Shown here piece after piece: positions 1 to 7,439 of a stretch of DNA of 64,000 nt (the first letter of the stretch is position 1; every line of letters begins with the position of its first letter). The notes below the pieces were generated by a model, which was given only the letters and a program-made list of their open reading frames with translations, did not search any database and was not told the DNA's origin. This DNA comes from Streptomyces cadmiisoli. Lineage in GTDB: Bacteria; Actinomycetota; Actinomycetes; Streptomycetales; Streptomycetaceae. The DNA lies in contig NZ_CP030073.1 in the NCBI RefSeq assembly GCF_003261055.1, forward strand, positions 1,116,001 to 1,180,000, written 5' to 3'. The position numbers and the translations under genes were made by a program.

Positions 1-857
1 ACAGCCTCCTGGAGCGCATGGAACCCTTCGCCGGCGAACTCGTCGCCGACGGACTGCGCGAAGCAGGCGTCGACATCCGCTTCAACACCACCGTCTCCTC
101 CCTGACCCGCGACAACAACGCACACAGCGCACACAGCGCAAACAGCGCGAACGGCGAGAGCGGCGCGAGCGGCGAGATACGGATCACCCTGTCCGACGGC
201 GGACAGCTCACCGCCGACGAGATCCTCCTCGCCACCGGCCGCGCCCCCCAGACCCGCGACCTCGGCCTGGAAACCGTCGGCCTGACACCCGGCGACTGGC
301 TCACCGTCGACGACACCTTCCAGGTCACCGCCATCGACGGCGGCTGGCTCTACGCCGTCGGCGACGTCAACCGCCGCGCCCTGATGACCCACCAGGGCAA
401 ATACCAGGCCCGCATCGCCGGCGCCGCCATCGGCGCCCGCGCCAACCGACAGCCCCTCGACACCACCCCCTGGGGCACCCACGTCGCCACCGCCGACCAC
501 ACCGCCGTCCCCCAGGTCGTCTTCACCACCCCCGAAGTCGCCGCCGTCGGCCTGACCAGCCGCGAAGCCGAACACAGCGGACGCCCCATCAAGACCGTCG
601 ACTACAACCTCGCCCACGTCGCCGGCGCCCACCAGTACGGCGAGGACTACCGCGGCCACGCCCGCATGCTCGTCGACACCGACCGCAACACCGTCGTCGG
701 CATCACCTTCGCCGGCCCCGGCGTCGGCGAACTCGTCCACTCCGCCACCATCGCCGTCGCCGGCGAAGTCCCCCTCGACCGCCTCTGGCACGCCGTCCCC
801 GCCTTCCCCACCCTCGGCGAAATCTGGCTGCGCCTGCTGGAGACCTACCGCGGCTGA
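1..857 (+). CDS. NAD(P)/FAD-dependent disulfide oxidoreductase, 5'-truncated by window edge
   Basis: The reading frame is open from base 3, so the first in-window ATG (18) is internal and the N-terminal FAD-binding half lies outside. What remains has the NAD-binding/second FAD region (DEILLATGRAP, YAVGDVN) and the dimerisation domain of the lipoamide dehydrogenase/mercuric reductase family, ending LRLLETYRG. It aligns nearly end to end with the complete paralogue at 39505-40944 (-), including the identical last seven residues, so the substrate is likely similar but is not known for either. Odd feature: at about bases 112-178 it carries an inserted run of short Ala-His/Asn-Ser repeats that the paralogue lacks. 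Confidence 0.9.
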   Translation, partial: SLLERMEPFAGELVADGLREAGVDIRFNTTVSSLTRDNNAHSAHSANSANGESGASGEIRITLSDGGQLTADEILLATGRAPQTRDLGLETVGLTPGDWLTVDDTFQVTAIDGGWLYAVGDVNRRALMTHQGKYQARIAGAAIGARANRQPLDTTPWGTHVATADHTAVPQVVFTTPEVAAVGLTSREAEHSGRPIKTVDYNLAHVAGAHQYGEDYRGHARMLVDTDRNTVVGITFAGPGVGELVHSATIAVAGEVPLDRLWHAVPAFPTLGEIWLRLLETYRG

Positions 858-1075
858 GAGCAGCCACGGGAGATCGTCCCCGGCTCCCCGGTCCGCCATG
901 AGGCGCACGGTATGCACCGGTGCCCGGACCGGGGCGGGGGACGGACGACGCAGCGGCACCGCTTCCCCGGGGGAGGAGTGCCGCTGTCCGACGTGCGGCC
1001 TCCACGTCGAACGGCCCGTGCCCGGCTGCTCCCGGCGGGGCGGTCGGCGCGTACCCGGTGGCTCCCGTCCGGCCG

Positions 1076-2224
1076 TCAGGCGAGCCGGTCGATGAGGATC
1101 ATCGCCACGTCGTCCGACAGGGGTCCGCCGGTGTGCCGGATCAGTGCCTGGTGCAGTTCGTCGAGGTACTCGCGCGGAGTCGTAGCGGCGGGAATCCGTT
1201 CCATCGTCTCCGGCAGCGGGAAGAAGCGGCTGTCGCGGTCGCGGGCCTCGATCACACCGTCGGTGTAGAGCAGCAGCCGGTCGCCGGGCAGGAACGGATG
1301 GCTCTCGGATGTGACGGGCGGGCCGGGGACGAGGTCGCCCAGGCCGAGCGGCGGCTGGGGAGCGCTCGGCATCAGGGCCAGGGCCTTGCCCTGATGCAAC
1401 AGGTACGGCGGCGGATGGCCGCGGTTCACCAGCCGGACCACGTGATCGGCCGGCACCTGTGCCATGAGGGCGGTGGTGAATCCCTCCATCAGGACTTGCT
1501 CGGGGTAGGCACCGGGCAATGCCGCCTCGCGCCGGAGTGCGGCCTCGCAGCGGTCCATGACCTCCTGGAGATCCGCCGTGTAGTGCGAGGCCTCCCGGAA
1601 CGCCCCCAGTACGGCCGCGACCGCGCGCACGGCGCTGAGCCCTTTGCCCCGGACGTCGCCGACGATCAGCCGGACGCCGTACCGCGTCTGCACCGCGTCG
1701 TACAGATCCCCGCCGATCTGGGCCTCCGCCTCCGCCGTGAGGCACAGGCCCGCCGCCCACACCGGGCCGAGGCGCTCGGGGAAGGGCCGCAGGACCACCT
1801 CCTGCGCCGCGAGGGCGACCCGGCGGATCTGGTCGAGCTCGCTCTGCCTGCGCCTGCGCACCGCCCGGCTCAGCAGGACTCCGGCCAGCGACACCACGAG
1901 CAGGCCCAGGAAATTGCCGGTGACCAAAGGGGTGCCCCACGCCTCGTTGACGGTGGCGGTGATCACGCTCACGGCCAGGGCGACGGCCGCGGCGGCGAGG
2001 GTGCCGACCGGGCCGAGCGTCAGTGCGGCCAGCGCGGGCGTGGTGGTCAGAACGGGGCCGGTGACCAGGTCGTGGGCGGGCGAGACCTCGATGACCAGAA
2101 CGCCCAGCGCGATGACGAAGGGCAGACACTGCGCCATCTTGAACAGGGTCCGGCTGTGACCGCCCGCTCCCGCTGGTCGAGAAGGCGCCCCCGGCCGGCC
2201 TTGCGAGCGATTGTGCGACCGCAT
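1076..2224 (-). CDS. Membrane-anchored PP2C-type (SpoIIE family) serine phosphatase
   Basis: 382 residues from the ATG at 2224; the frame extends upstream to 2284 but the internal ATG (MRSHNRS) gives a more usual N-terminus. A hydrophobic region of about three membrane segments (roughly residues 30-120) is followed by a SpoIIE/RsbU-type phosphatase domain. The metal-binding aspartates are all visible: IGGDLYD, VGDVRGKG, LLYTDGVIE and LSDDVAMILI, so the enzyme should be active. Such proteins dephosphorylate anti-anti-sigma (STAS) proteins and thereby release alternative sigma factors; no STAS partner is encoded nearby. It is divergent from the PAS/GAF/SpoIIE protein starting at 2519, so the two may share control of one signalling pathway (inference). 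Confidence 0.9.
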   Translation of the reverse strand: MRSHNRSQGRPGAPSRPAGAGGHSRTLFKMAQCLPFVIALGVLVIEVSPAHDLVTGPVLTTTPALAALTLGPVGTLAAAAVALAVSVITATVNEAWGTPLVTGNFLGLLVVSLAGVLLSRAVRRRRQSELDQIRRVALAAQEVVLRPFPERLGPVWAAGLCLTAEAEAQIGGDLYDAVQTRYGVRLIVGDVRGKGLSAVRAVAAVLGAFREASHYTADLQEVMDRCEAALRREAALPGAYPEQVLMEGFTTALMAQVPADHVVRLVNRGHPPPYLLHQGKALALMPSAPQPPLGLGDLVPGPPVTSESHPFLPGDRLLLYTDGVIEARDRDSRFFPLPETMERIPAATTPREYLDELHQALIRHTGGPLSDDVAMILIDRLA

Positions 2225-2518
2225 GGGAACAGCCTGCCTCGCGCGGGGCCCCGCGGCCTCCCGAGTGGGCGGCGCGACCGGCACGGTCGGAGCCGTCGAG
2301 CCCGGTCACCTGGACGGAACGCGTCTCGTGGCGCGGCATGCGTCCCGCCCGGCGCCCTCGGAACCTCCGGCCTACAGTGGGTTGGGGTGGCACTGGTGGG
2401 ATGCGGGTGAGCCGACCGCGCCGGCCCTGGGGCGGGCCGACCGCTCCGGTTCTCGGCCGGGCCGGCGGTGCGGTTCCCGGGTGGGCGGGCCCGCTGTCAG
2501 AGGCGGAGGTACTTCGCG
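2225..2518. promoter_or_regulatory. Divergent intergenic region of two SpoIIE-family genes
   Basis: Holds the start regions of both divergent genes. A GGAGGT ribosome-binding site at about 2505-2510 sits 8 bases before the ATG at 2519 and fixes that start. I see no convincing -35/-10 pair or palindrome. Confidence 0.4.
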
Positions 2519-4861
2519 ATGCCCAGCGGTGACGTGCTCGTGCTCATCGATGAGGGCGGCCGGGTGGTCGAGTGGGGACGTCCGGCCGAGGAGTTGTTCG
2601 GCTGGTCCGCCGAACAGGCCGTCGGCCGCTCGGTGACCGCGCTGCTGCGCGAGGCGGCCACCGGCCCCGACGGTGCAAGGCGCCGGAAGAGGCTCGCCGA
2701 CGCGGCCGCGGTGCGGGTCGAACCGGTACTGCGGGACGCTTCCGTGCTGTGGCTGGTGCGTACGGCGGAGGACACGGCGCGGGGGCAGGATCTGGCCATG
2801 CTGGAGGCGGTGTTCGCCCATACCCCGGTGGGGTTGCTGGTCCTCGACGACGGTCTGCGCGTGGTCCGTATGAACAGTGCTCTCGGGGAAGTGTGCGACC
2901 CGCGCGAGGAGCGGGCGGGACCGGTGACGGGCAGGCCGTTCGCCGAGGTGTGTCCGTTCGAGGACCCCGAGGCGGAGGCCACCGTGGCACAAGGTGTCAT
3001 GCGGGACGGGCAACCCGTGGTGAACCGGATCGTCCGGGGCTTCAGAGTGCCCGCCGGGCCGCGGCGGCGTACTCATTCCGCGTCGTACTTCCCTTTGCGC
3101 GACGTGCGTGGCGCCGTTTCGGGAGTGGTGGCGACCGTGGTCGACGTGACGGAGCGGGAGAACGCGACAAGCCGCCTCGCCCTCCTGGACGCGGTCCGTA
3201 CACGGGTGGGGCGCCGGCTCAATGTGATGGACGTCTGCCAGGAGTTGGTGGACGCGGTGGTGCCCGCCTTCGCCGACACCGCCGACGTCGAGGTGATCGA
3301 GGACGTCGTGCGCGGGGAGGACCCTCCCTCTGCCCCCGTCCACCGGGACGTCCGGCTGCGCCGAGCAGCCTCCCGAGGCCGTGAGAACGGTCCTCCGGCC
3401 GGTGCGGTGCGCCCGCTGGCGGCGAACACTCCCTTCGCGCAGGTCCTGTCCGACCTCCGGCCCCGCCTCCTCCCGCTGGACGGGGACAGCCCGTGGCGGG
3501 CCGCCGACCCCGAACGCGCCGACGTCGTCGAGCGGTCCGGCGCGCACTCGCTGATCGTCGTACCGCTGGCACTGCACGGCCAGGTGCTGGGCGTGGTCAG
3601 CTTCTACCGTCGGCGGCAGGAGGATTCCTTCGAGCAGGACGACGTCGCGGTGGCGTCCGCGGTGTGTTCGCACGCGGCGTTCTGCATCGACCACGCCCGC
3701 CAGTTCATGCGCGAGTGGATGATCGCCTCGACCGTGCAGCGCAGGCTCCTGCCCCAGCATCCGGTGTCGCTGGACACCGTGGAGATCTCTCCGTTGCGGC
3801 TGGCCGGGCCGGAGGGCGGTGGTGCCTGGTTCGACGCGATCGCACTGCCCGGCGCGCGCACCGCGCTGGTCGTCGGCGACGTCGCGGGGCAGGGTGTGGC
3901 CGCGGCCGGCACGATGGGGCTGCTGCGCACCGCCGTCCACACGCTCGCCGCCCTGGACCTGCAGCCCGATGAACTGCTGGCCCGCCTCAACGACACCGCG
4001 GCCCGCCTCTTCACCGCACGTGCCTCACTGCCTCCGATGGATCCCCTGAGCGATGAACCCCTGACCGCCGGATGCATCGTCGCGATCCACGACCCGGTCA
4101 ATCTGACCTGCACCATCGCCCGCGCCGGCCTGCCGGAACCCGTCGCGGTCCTGCCCGACGGCACGACGGCCGACCTCTCGGTGCCCCCGGGTCCACCGCT
4201 CGCCGGAACGGACAACGCCCCCTTCCCCGCGACCACCGTCAGCCTGCCCGAGGGCAGCACGCTGGCGATGGGTACGTCCGTACTGGCCGATGAGGTCCTG
4301 GCACCCTCCGGCGCGTTCCGCCGACTCCTGACCGACGCCGGGGCGAGGCCCTTGCCGGAGGTGCGCGAGACCATCGCGCACGCGTTCGCCGACGTCCCGC
4401 GCACCCGCGAGGCCCTGCTGCTCCTCGCCCGCACGAAGGCGCTGCCCGCGGACCGGGTGATGACCTGCGATCTGCCCGCGGATCCGGAGGCCGCGCCGAT
4501 CGCCCGCGCGGCGGCCCGCCATCAGTTGAGCGTCTGGGGGGTGGACGAGGAGACGGCGTTCACCACCGAGTTGATCGTCAGCGAGTTCGTGAGCAACGCG
4601 GTCCGCTACGGCGCTCCCCCACTGCGACTGCGCCTGCTCCACGACCGGGTGCTCACCTGCGAGGTCAGCGATGCCGCGGCCAGCGCTCCGCAGGTGAGGC
4701 ACGCGCGCACCGTCGACGAGACCGGCCGGGGCCTGTTCATCATCGCCAGCCTCGCGGACCAGTGGGGAACCCGCTACCAGGCCATCGGTAAGACGGTCTG
4801 GGCGGAACAGCCGACAGGGGAGCCACCGCCCCCGGAACGGATCGCCGGCGACCCGGTGTGA
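2519..4861 (+). CDS. PAS-PAS-GAF-SpoIIE-HATPase hybrid regulator with eroded phosphatase site
   Basis: 780 residues; the ATG at 2519 with GGAGGT is preferred to the earlier in-frame ATG at 2468. Order: a short PAS (about 5-60), a second PAS (about 85-215), a GAF domain (about 225-400), a SpoIIE phosphatase-fold domain (about 410-620) and a C-terminal HATPase of the anti-sigma kinase type (about 645-770, with ELIVSEFVSNAVRYG and ETGRGLFII). This is the usual layout of Streptomyces sensor phosphatase/kinase proteins that switch STAS proteins. The phosphatase domain looks damaged: the GGDWYD motif reads GGAWFD, the YTDGL motif reads GTSVLAD and the terminal DD motif reads REALLLL. Signal input could still go through the HATPase. 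It is a divergent partner of the intact phosphatase at 1076-2224. Confidence 0.88.
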   Translation: MPSGDVLVLIDEGGRVVEWGRPAEELFGWSAEQAVGRSVTALLREAATGPDGARRRKRLADAAAVRVEPVLRDASVLWLVRTAEDTARGQDLAMLEAVFAHTPVGLLVLDDGLRVVRMNSALGEVCDPREERAGPVTGRPFAEVCPFEDPEAEATVAQGVMRDGQPVVNRIVRGFRVPAGPRRRTHSASYFPLRDVRGAVSGVVATVVDVTERENATSRLALLDAVRTRVGRRLNVMDVCQELVDAVVPAFADTADVEVIEDVVRGEDPPSAPVHRDVRLRRAASRGRENGPPAGAVRPLAANTPFAQVLSDLRPRLLPLDGDSPWRAADPERADVVERSGAHSLIVVPLALHGQVLGVVSFYRRRQEDSFEQDDVAVASAVCSHAAFCIDHARQFMREWMIASTVQRRLLPQHPVSLDTVEISPLRLAGPEGGGAWFDAIALPGARTALVVGDVAGQGVAAAGTMGLLRTAVHTLAALDLQPDELLARLNDTAARLFTARASLPPMDPLSDEPLTAGCIVAIHDPVNLTCTIARAGLPEPVAVLPDGTTADLSVPPGPPLAGTDNAPFPATTVSLPEGSTLAMGTSVLADEVLAPSGAFRRLLTDAGARPLPEVRETIAHAFADVPRTREALLLLARTKALPADRVMTCDLPADPEAAPIARAAARHQLSVWGVDEETAFTTELIVSEFVSNAVRYGAPPLRLRLLHDRVLTCEVSDAAASAPQVRHARTVDETGRGLFIIASLADQWGTRYQAIGKTVWAEQPTGEPPPPERIAGDPV

Positions 4862-5042
4862 GTGCGGGCGACGGGCGCGCCGCAGCACGGCCGGCACGAC
4901 ACCGGTCACGACGCCGTCGAAGCACCCCGTCGTCCAGCGCTCCGAGCGTGGAACTTGCCCCCGAGGGCAAAACCGCCCGCTTCGGCAGTGTCATCAGCGT
5001 CTACGTCCGGGCGGGCATCGTCGGCGCCTGCGGGCCGGGCTG

Positions 5043-5270
5043 CCGACGGGGGTCTGCACCCGCGGTCTCGCCGCCTCCCACCGCTTCGCCGCACGGGTGC
5101 GCGTGGGTGTGGTCGAGGTCAACCGGCCGACCACCGGCCTGGACCTCAACGTCCCGTTCGGCGGTGGCGGCGACTCCTCCAGCAACACCTTCCGCGAGCA
5201 GGGCGCGGTCGCGGTGGACTTCAACACCTGGTCGAAGTCGGTCTACCTCGGCTGGGACGCGGGGACTTGA
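5043..5270 (+). pseudogene. C-terminal remnant of an aldehyde dehydrogenase (ketoglutarate semialdehyde type)
   Basis: One frame from 5043 to the TGA at 5268-5270 reads as the last ~75 residues of an ALDH: PTGVCTRGLAASHRFAARV, then VNRPTTGLDLNVPFGG, then NTFREQGAVAVDF and a W-S-K-S-V-Y-L-G ending. The family is ~480 residues long; the catalytic Cys/Glu part is absent. Just upstream (4957-5030) a different frame contains FGSVISVYV..., which may be more of the same gene displaced by a frameshift, but that is uncertain. No start codon or ribosome-binding site. Best read as a decayed gene; the alpha-ketoglutarate semialdehyde dehydrogenase assignment rests on the PTTGLDLNVPFGG and NTFREQG motifs as I know them from that subfamily. 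Confidence 0.7.
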
Positions 5271-5274
5271 CCCG

Positions 5275-5978
5275 TCAGTGCACGCGTTCACCGCACCCGG
5301 TGGGCAACAGGACGGCGCCGGGCGGCAGTTCGCCCGGCTGCCGTCCCCTCGCCCGCAGGCATGCCTCGGCGGAGCCCCCCGCGGGCGGGTACTCGACGGC
5401 GACCCCGTCCAGCACGGTGACCTCTCCGCCGACGTGCAGCTCCGCCACGTCCACGCCGTCCGGGACGCGGCCGGACAGGTCGCCGAAGGCGGCCGTGTCC
5501 GTGCCGTCGGCGACGCACTCCCGGACCTCGAAACGCCAGTGCTCGGCCGCGTCGGCGAGGAGCCTCCGGCCCTGTCCGCCCAGTCCGGTGAGGAAACCGC
5601 CCGGGCCCGCACCTGATGGGCGATGGCGCAGCAGATCGGGACCGGACCCTCGGGCGTCGTCACCCGCGTGTATCCGGCGTGCGGGTACGACGACAGGGCC
5701 TCGTCGACGAGACCCAGCGCCGTGTCGCGTGCCGCCGGACGGCCGTGCCGGGCGATGTCCAGGAGCAGCGGCACCGCGACCGCCGCCGCCGGGAACACCG
5801 CCCCGCTGTGGCCGTGGACGATTCCGCCGCCGCCGAGCAGTGAGCCGGCCTCCGCCGCCTGCACCAGGTGCGCCGCGTCGGCCAGGGCCCGCATACCGCG
5901 AGCGGCCAGGACCGGTGCGTACCAGTCCGGATGGCCCGGTAGCGCGCCCCAGTCCACCGCGTCGATCGCATCCGTCAC
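5275..5978 (-). pseudogene. HEAT-repeat-like hypothetical protein, frameshifted
   Basis: Reading leftward from a GTG at about 5978 (VTDAIDAVDWG) the protein is coherent through LLLDIARHGRPAARDTALG and CCAIAHQVRAR, then the frame turns to junk while a second frame continues coherently with FLTGLGGQGRRLLADAAEHW to a stop at 5275. The switch lies in the GGGCCCGGGCGG run at about 5600-5612, so one base gained or lost restores a ~235-residue protein. The helical 'ALLDIAR' pattern resembles HEAT/armadillo-type Streptomyces proteins found beside other small genes; function unknown. It starts 15 bases after the kinase stop (5993), so it was probably co-transcribed with it. A sequencing error is possible because the break is in a G/C run. 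Confidence 0.65.
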
Positions 5979-5992
5979 ACCGGCATCCGCTC

Positions 5993-6958
5993 TCAGGGTT
6001 CGAGACACGCGGCGACTTCCGCGGCGGCCCCGTCACCGTAGGACTGCCGCATACGTGTGAGGAAGGAGTGCCGGCGCCAGACGTACCCCTGACCCCCCAC
6101 CGTTTCCACCGCGTGGACGGCGACGAGGCCGCCGACCTGGGCGGCACGTTCGAGGCCGAGTCCCCAGGCCGTCGCGGCGAGGAAGCCGGCGCGGAACGCG
6201 TCACCCGCGCCGGTGGGATCGACCGCCGTGTCCGCCCGCACCGCCGGGACGCGCAGTGGCCCGGACCCGGCGCGGTCGAGGACCACCCCGGCCGATCCGA
6301 GCGTGGTGACACGGACACCGACCCGGCCCAGGATCTGTGCGTCCGACCAGCCGGTCTTCTGTGCGCAGAGACCCCTCTCGTACGCGTTGCCGAACAGGTA
6401 GGCCGCGCCGTCGATCAGTGCCCGGACCCGCGGGCCGTCCAGGCGGACCAGTTGCTGCGAGGGATCGGCCGCGAACCGGATGCCGCGGGCCCGGCACTCG
6501 GCGGTATGGCGGAGCATGGCCTCGGGGTCGTTGGGAGAGACGACCACCAGGTCGATGCCCCGGAACGACGCCAGTTCGATCTCCCGGGCCTCGGCCATGG
6601 CACCGGCGTAGAAGGAGGCGATCTTGTTCTGGTCGGCGTCGGTCGTCGACATGGAGCGCGCGGTGTGCCGGGTCCGCGACTCCCGCACTCCCGAGGTGTC
6701 GACGCCGTGGCGCTCCAGCCAGGACCGGTAGTCGGCGAAATCGTTCCCGACGGCGCCGACCAGGAGCGGGCGCAGGCCGAGACGGGCCAGGCCGAAGGCT
6801 ATGTTGGCGGCCACGCCGCCCCGGCGGACATCGAGACTGTGCACTTCGTACGAGAGCGCGACCCGACCGGCCCGGCCGGCCGACAGGAGGTCGGCGAACC
6901 GGCCCTGAAAGGTCATCAGGTGGTCGGTGGCTATGGAACCCGTCACCGCGATGCGCAT
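5993..6958 (-). CDS. PfkB-family carbohydrate/nucleoside kinase
   Basis: 321 residues from the ATG at 6958 (MRIAVTGSIATDHL); the long frame upstream of it is noise. The family's two signatures are present: the substrate-side GG motif RRGGVAANIAFG (residues 46-56) and DPTGAGDAFRAGF (247-259) with the catalytic-base Asp253 and anion hole. The N-terminus resembles the actinobacterial adenosine kinase/ribokinase-like branch, so the substrate may be a nucleoside or pentose, but the sequence alone does not decide this. It is transcribed divergently from the protease/STAND operon that begins at 7119, with 160 bases between the two start codons; its downstream partner is the frameshifted HEAT-like gene. 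Confidence 0.85.
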   Translation of the reverse strand: MRIAVTGSIATDHLMTFQGRFADLLSAGRAGRVALSYEVHSLDVRRGGVAANIAFGLARLGLRPLLVGAVGNDFADYRSWLERHGVDTSGVRESRTRHTARSMSTTDADQNKIASFYAGAMAEAREIELASFRGIDLVVVSPNDPEAMLRHTAECRARGIRFAADPSQQLVRLDGPRVRALIDGAAYLFGNAYERGLCAQKTGWSDAQILGRVGVRVTTLGSAGVVLDRAGSGPLRVPAVRADTAVDPTGAGDAFRAGFLAATAWGLGLERAAQVGGLVAVHAVETVGGQGYVWRRHSFLTRMRQSYGDGAAAEVAACLEP

Positions 6959-7118
6959 GGCGGACGCTTCTTTCGTCGGTCGGGGCATGCAGAAGGGGCG
7001 ATCAGGGTATTGCCCTCGGCGATATGGGGGAGAATGCGGCATCGAGCCGGGTCGGCCGTGGGGGGACCGACCGGTGGCAGCCTCCTCATGCATGGCTGAG
7101 GCGACGGCAGGAGGATGA

Positions 7119-7439
7119 GTGAGCAGGCTCATTGAGCTCTCGGACGGTGCGCTCGTCGAAGTGGAGTCCCAGGGAGGGGAGATCGAACTCGTCTCCGCCG
7201 GTCTGGCGTCGCGCGTGGACCGGGCGGCGGACCAGATCGGTCCGCTGCTGGAGAGGATCTGCCGGCCGATCCGCGCGTATCTGGACGACGGCGGTGAGGC
7301 CAGTGGCGCCCGTGAGGCCGAGGTGGAGATCGCCATCGGCTTCGAGGGCGAGGGAAATGCCTATCTGGCACGGGCGAAGAGCAGCGCGGCACTGGTCGTC
7401 CGCATCCGACTCGAGGCCGCCCGTGCCGACGGCGCCTGA
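7119..7439 (+). CDS. Trypsin-co-occurring domain protein (Trypco1 / CU044_2847 family)
   Basis: 106 residues, GTG start at 7119 with a strong AGGAGGA site five bases upstream. The form is a beta-rich head (MSRLIELSDGALVEVE), a helical middle (RVDRAADQIGPLLERICRPI) and an EVEIAIGFEGEG strand, as in the small family called CU044_2847/Trypco1 that is encoded beside trypsin-like-protease STAND proteins. In published comparative genomics this family belongs to NTP-dependent biological conflict (immunity-like) systems; its biochemical role is not known. The next gene, a trypsin-STAND-WD40 protein, starts inside this one (17-base overlap), so the two are translationally coupled and probably made in fixed ratio. 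Confidence 0.85.
   Translation: MSRLIELSDGALVEVESQGGEIELVSAGLASRVDRAADQIGPLLERICRPIRAYLDDGGEASGAREAEVEIAIGFEGEGNAYLARAKSSAALVVRIRLEAARADGA

Noticed and set aside
4862..7099. 745-codon open frame on the plus strand
   Set aside because: Antisense to the PfkB kinase and HEAT-like gene; low-complexity Pro/Arg sequence and no start site.
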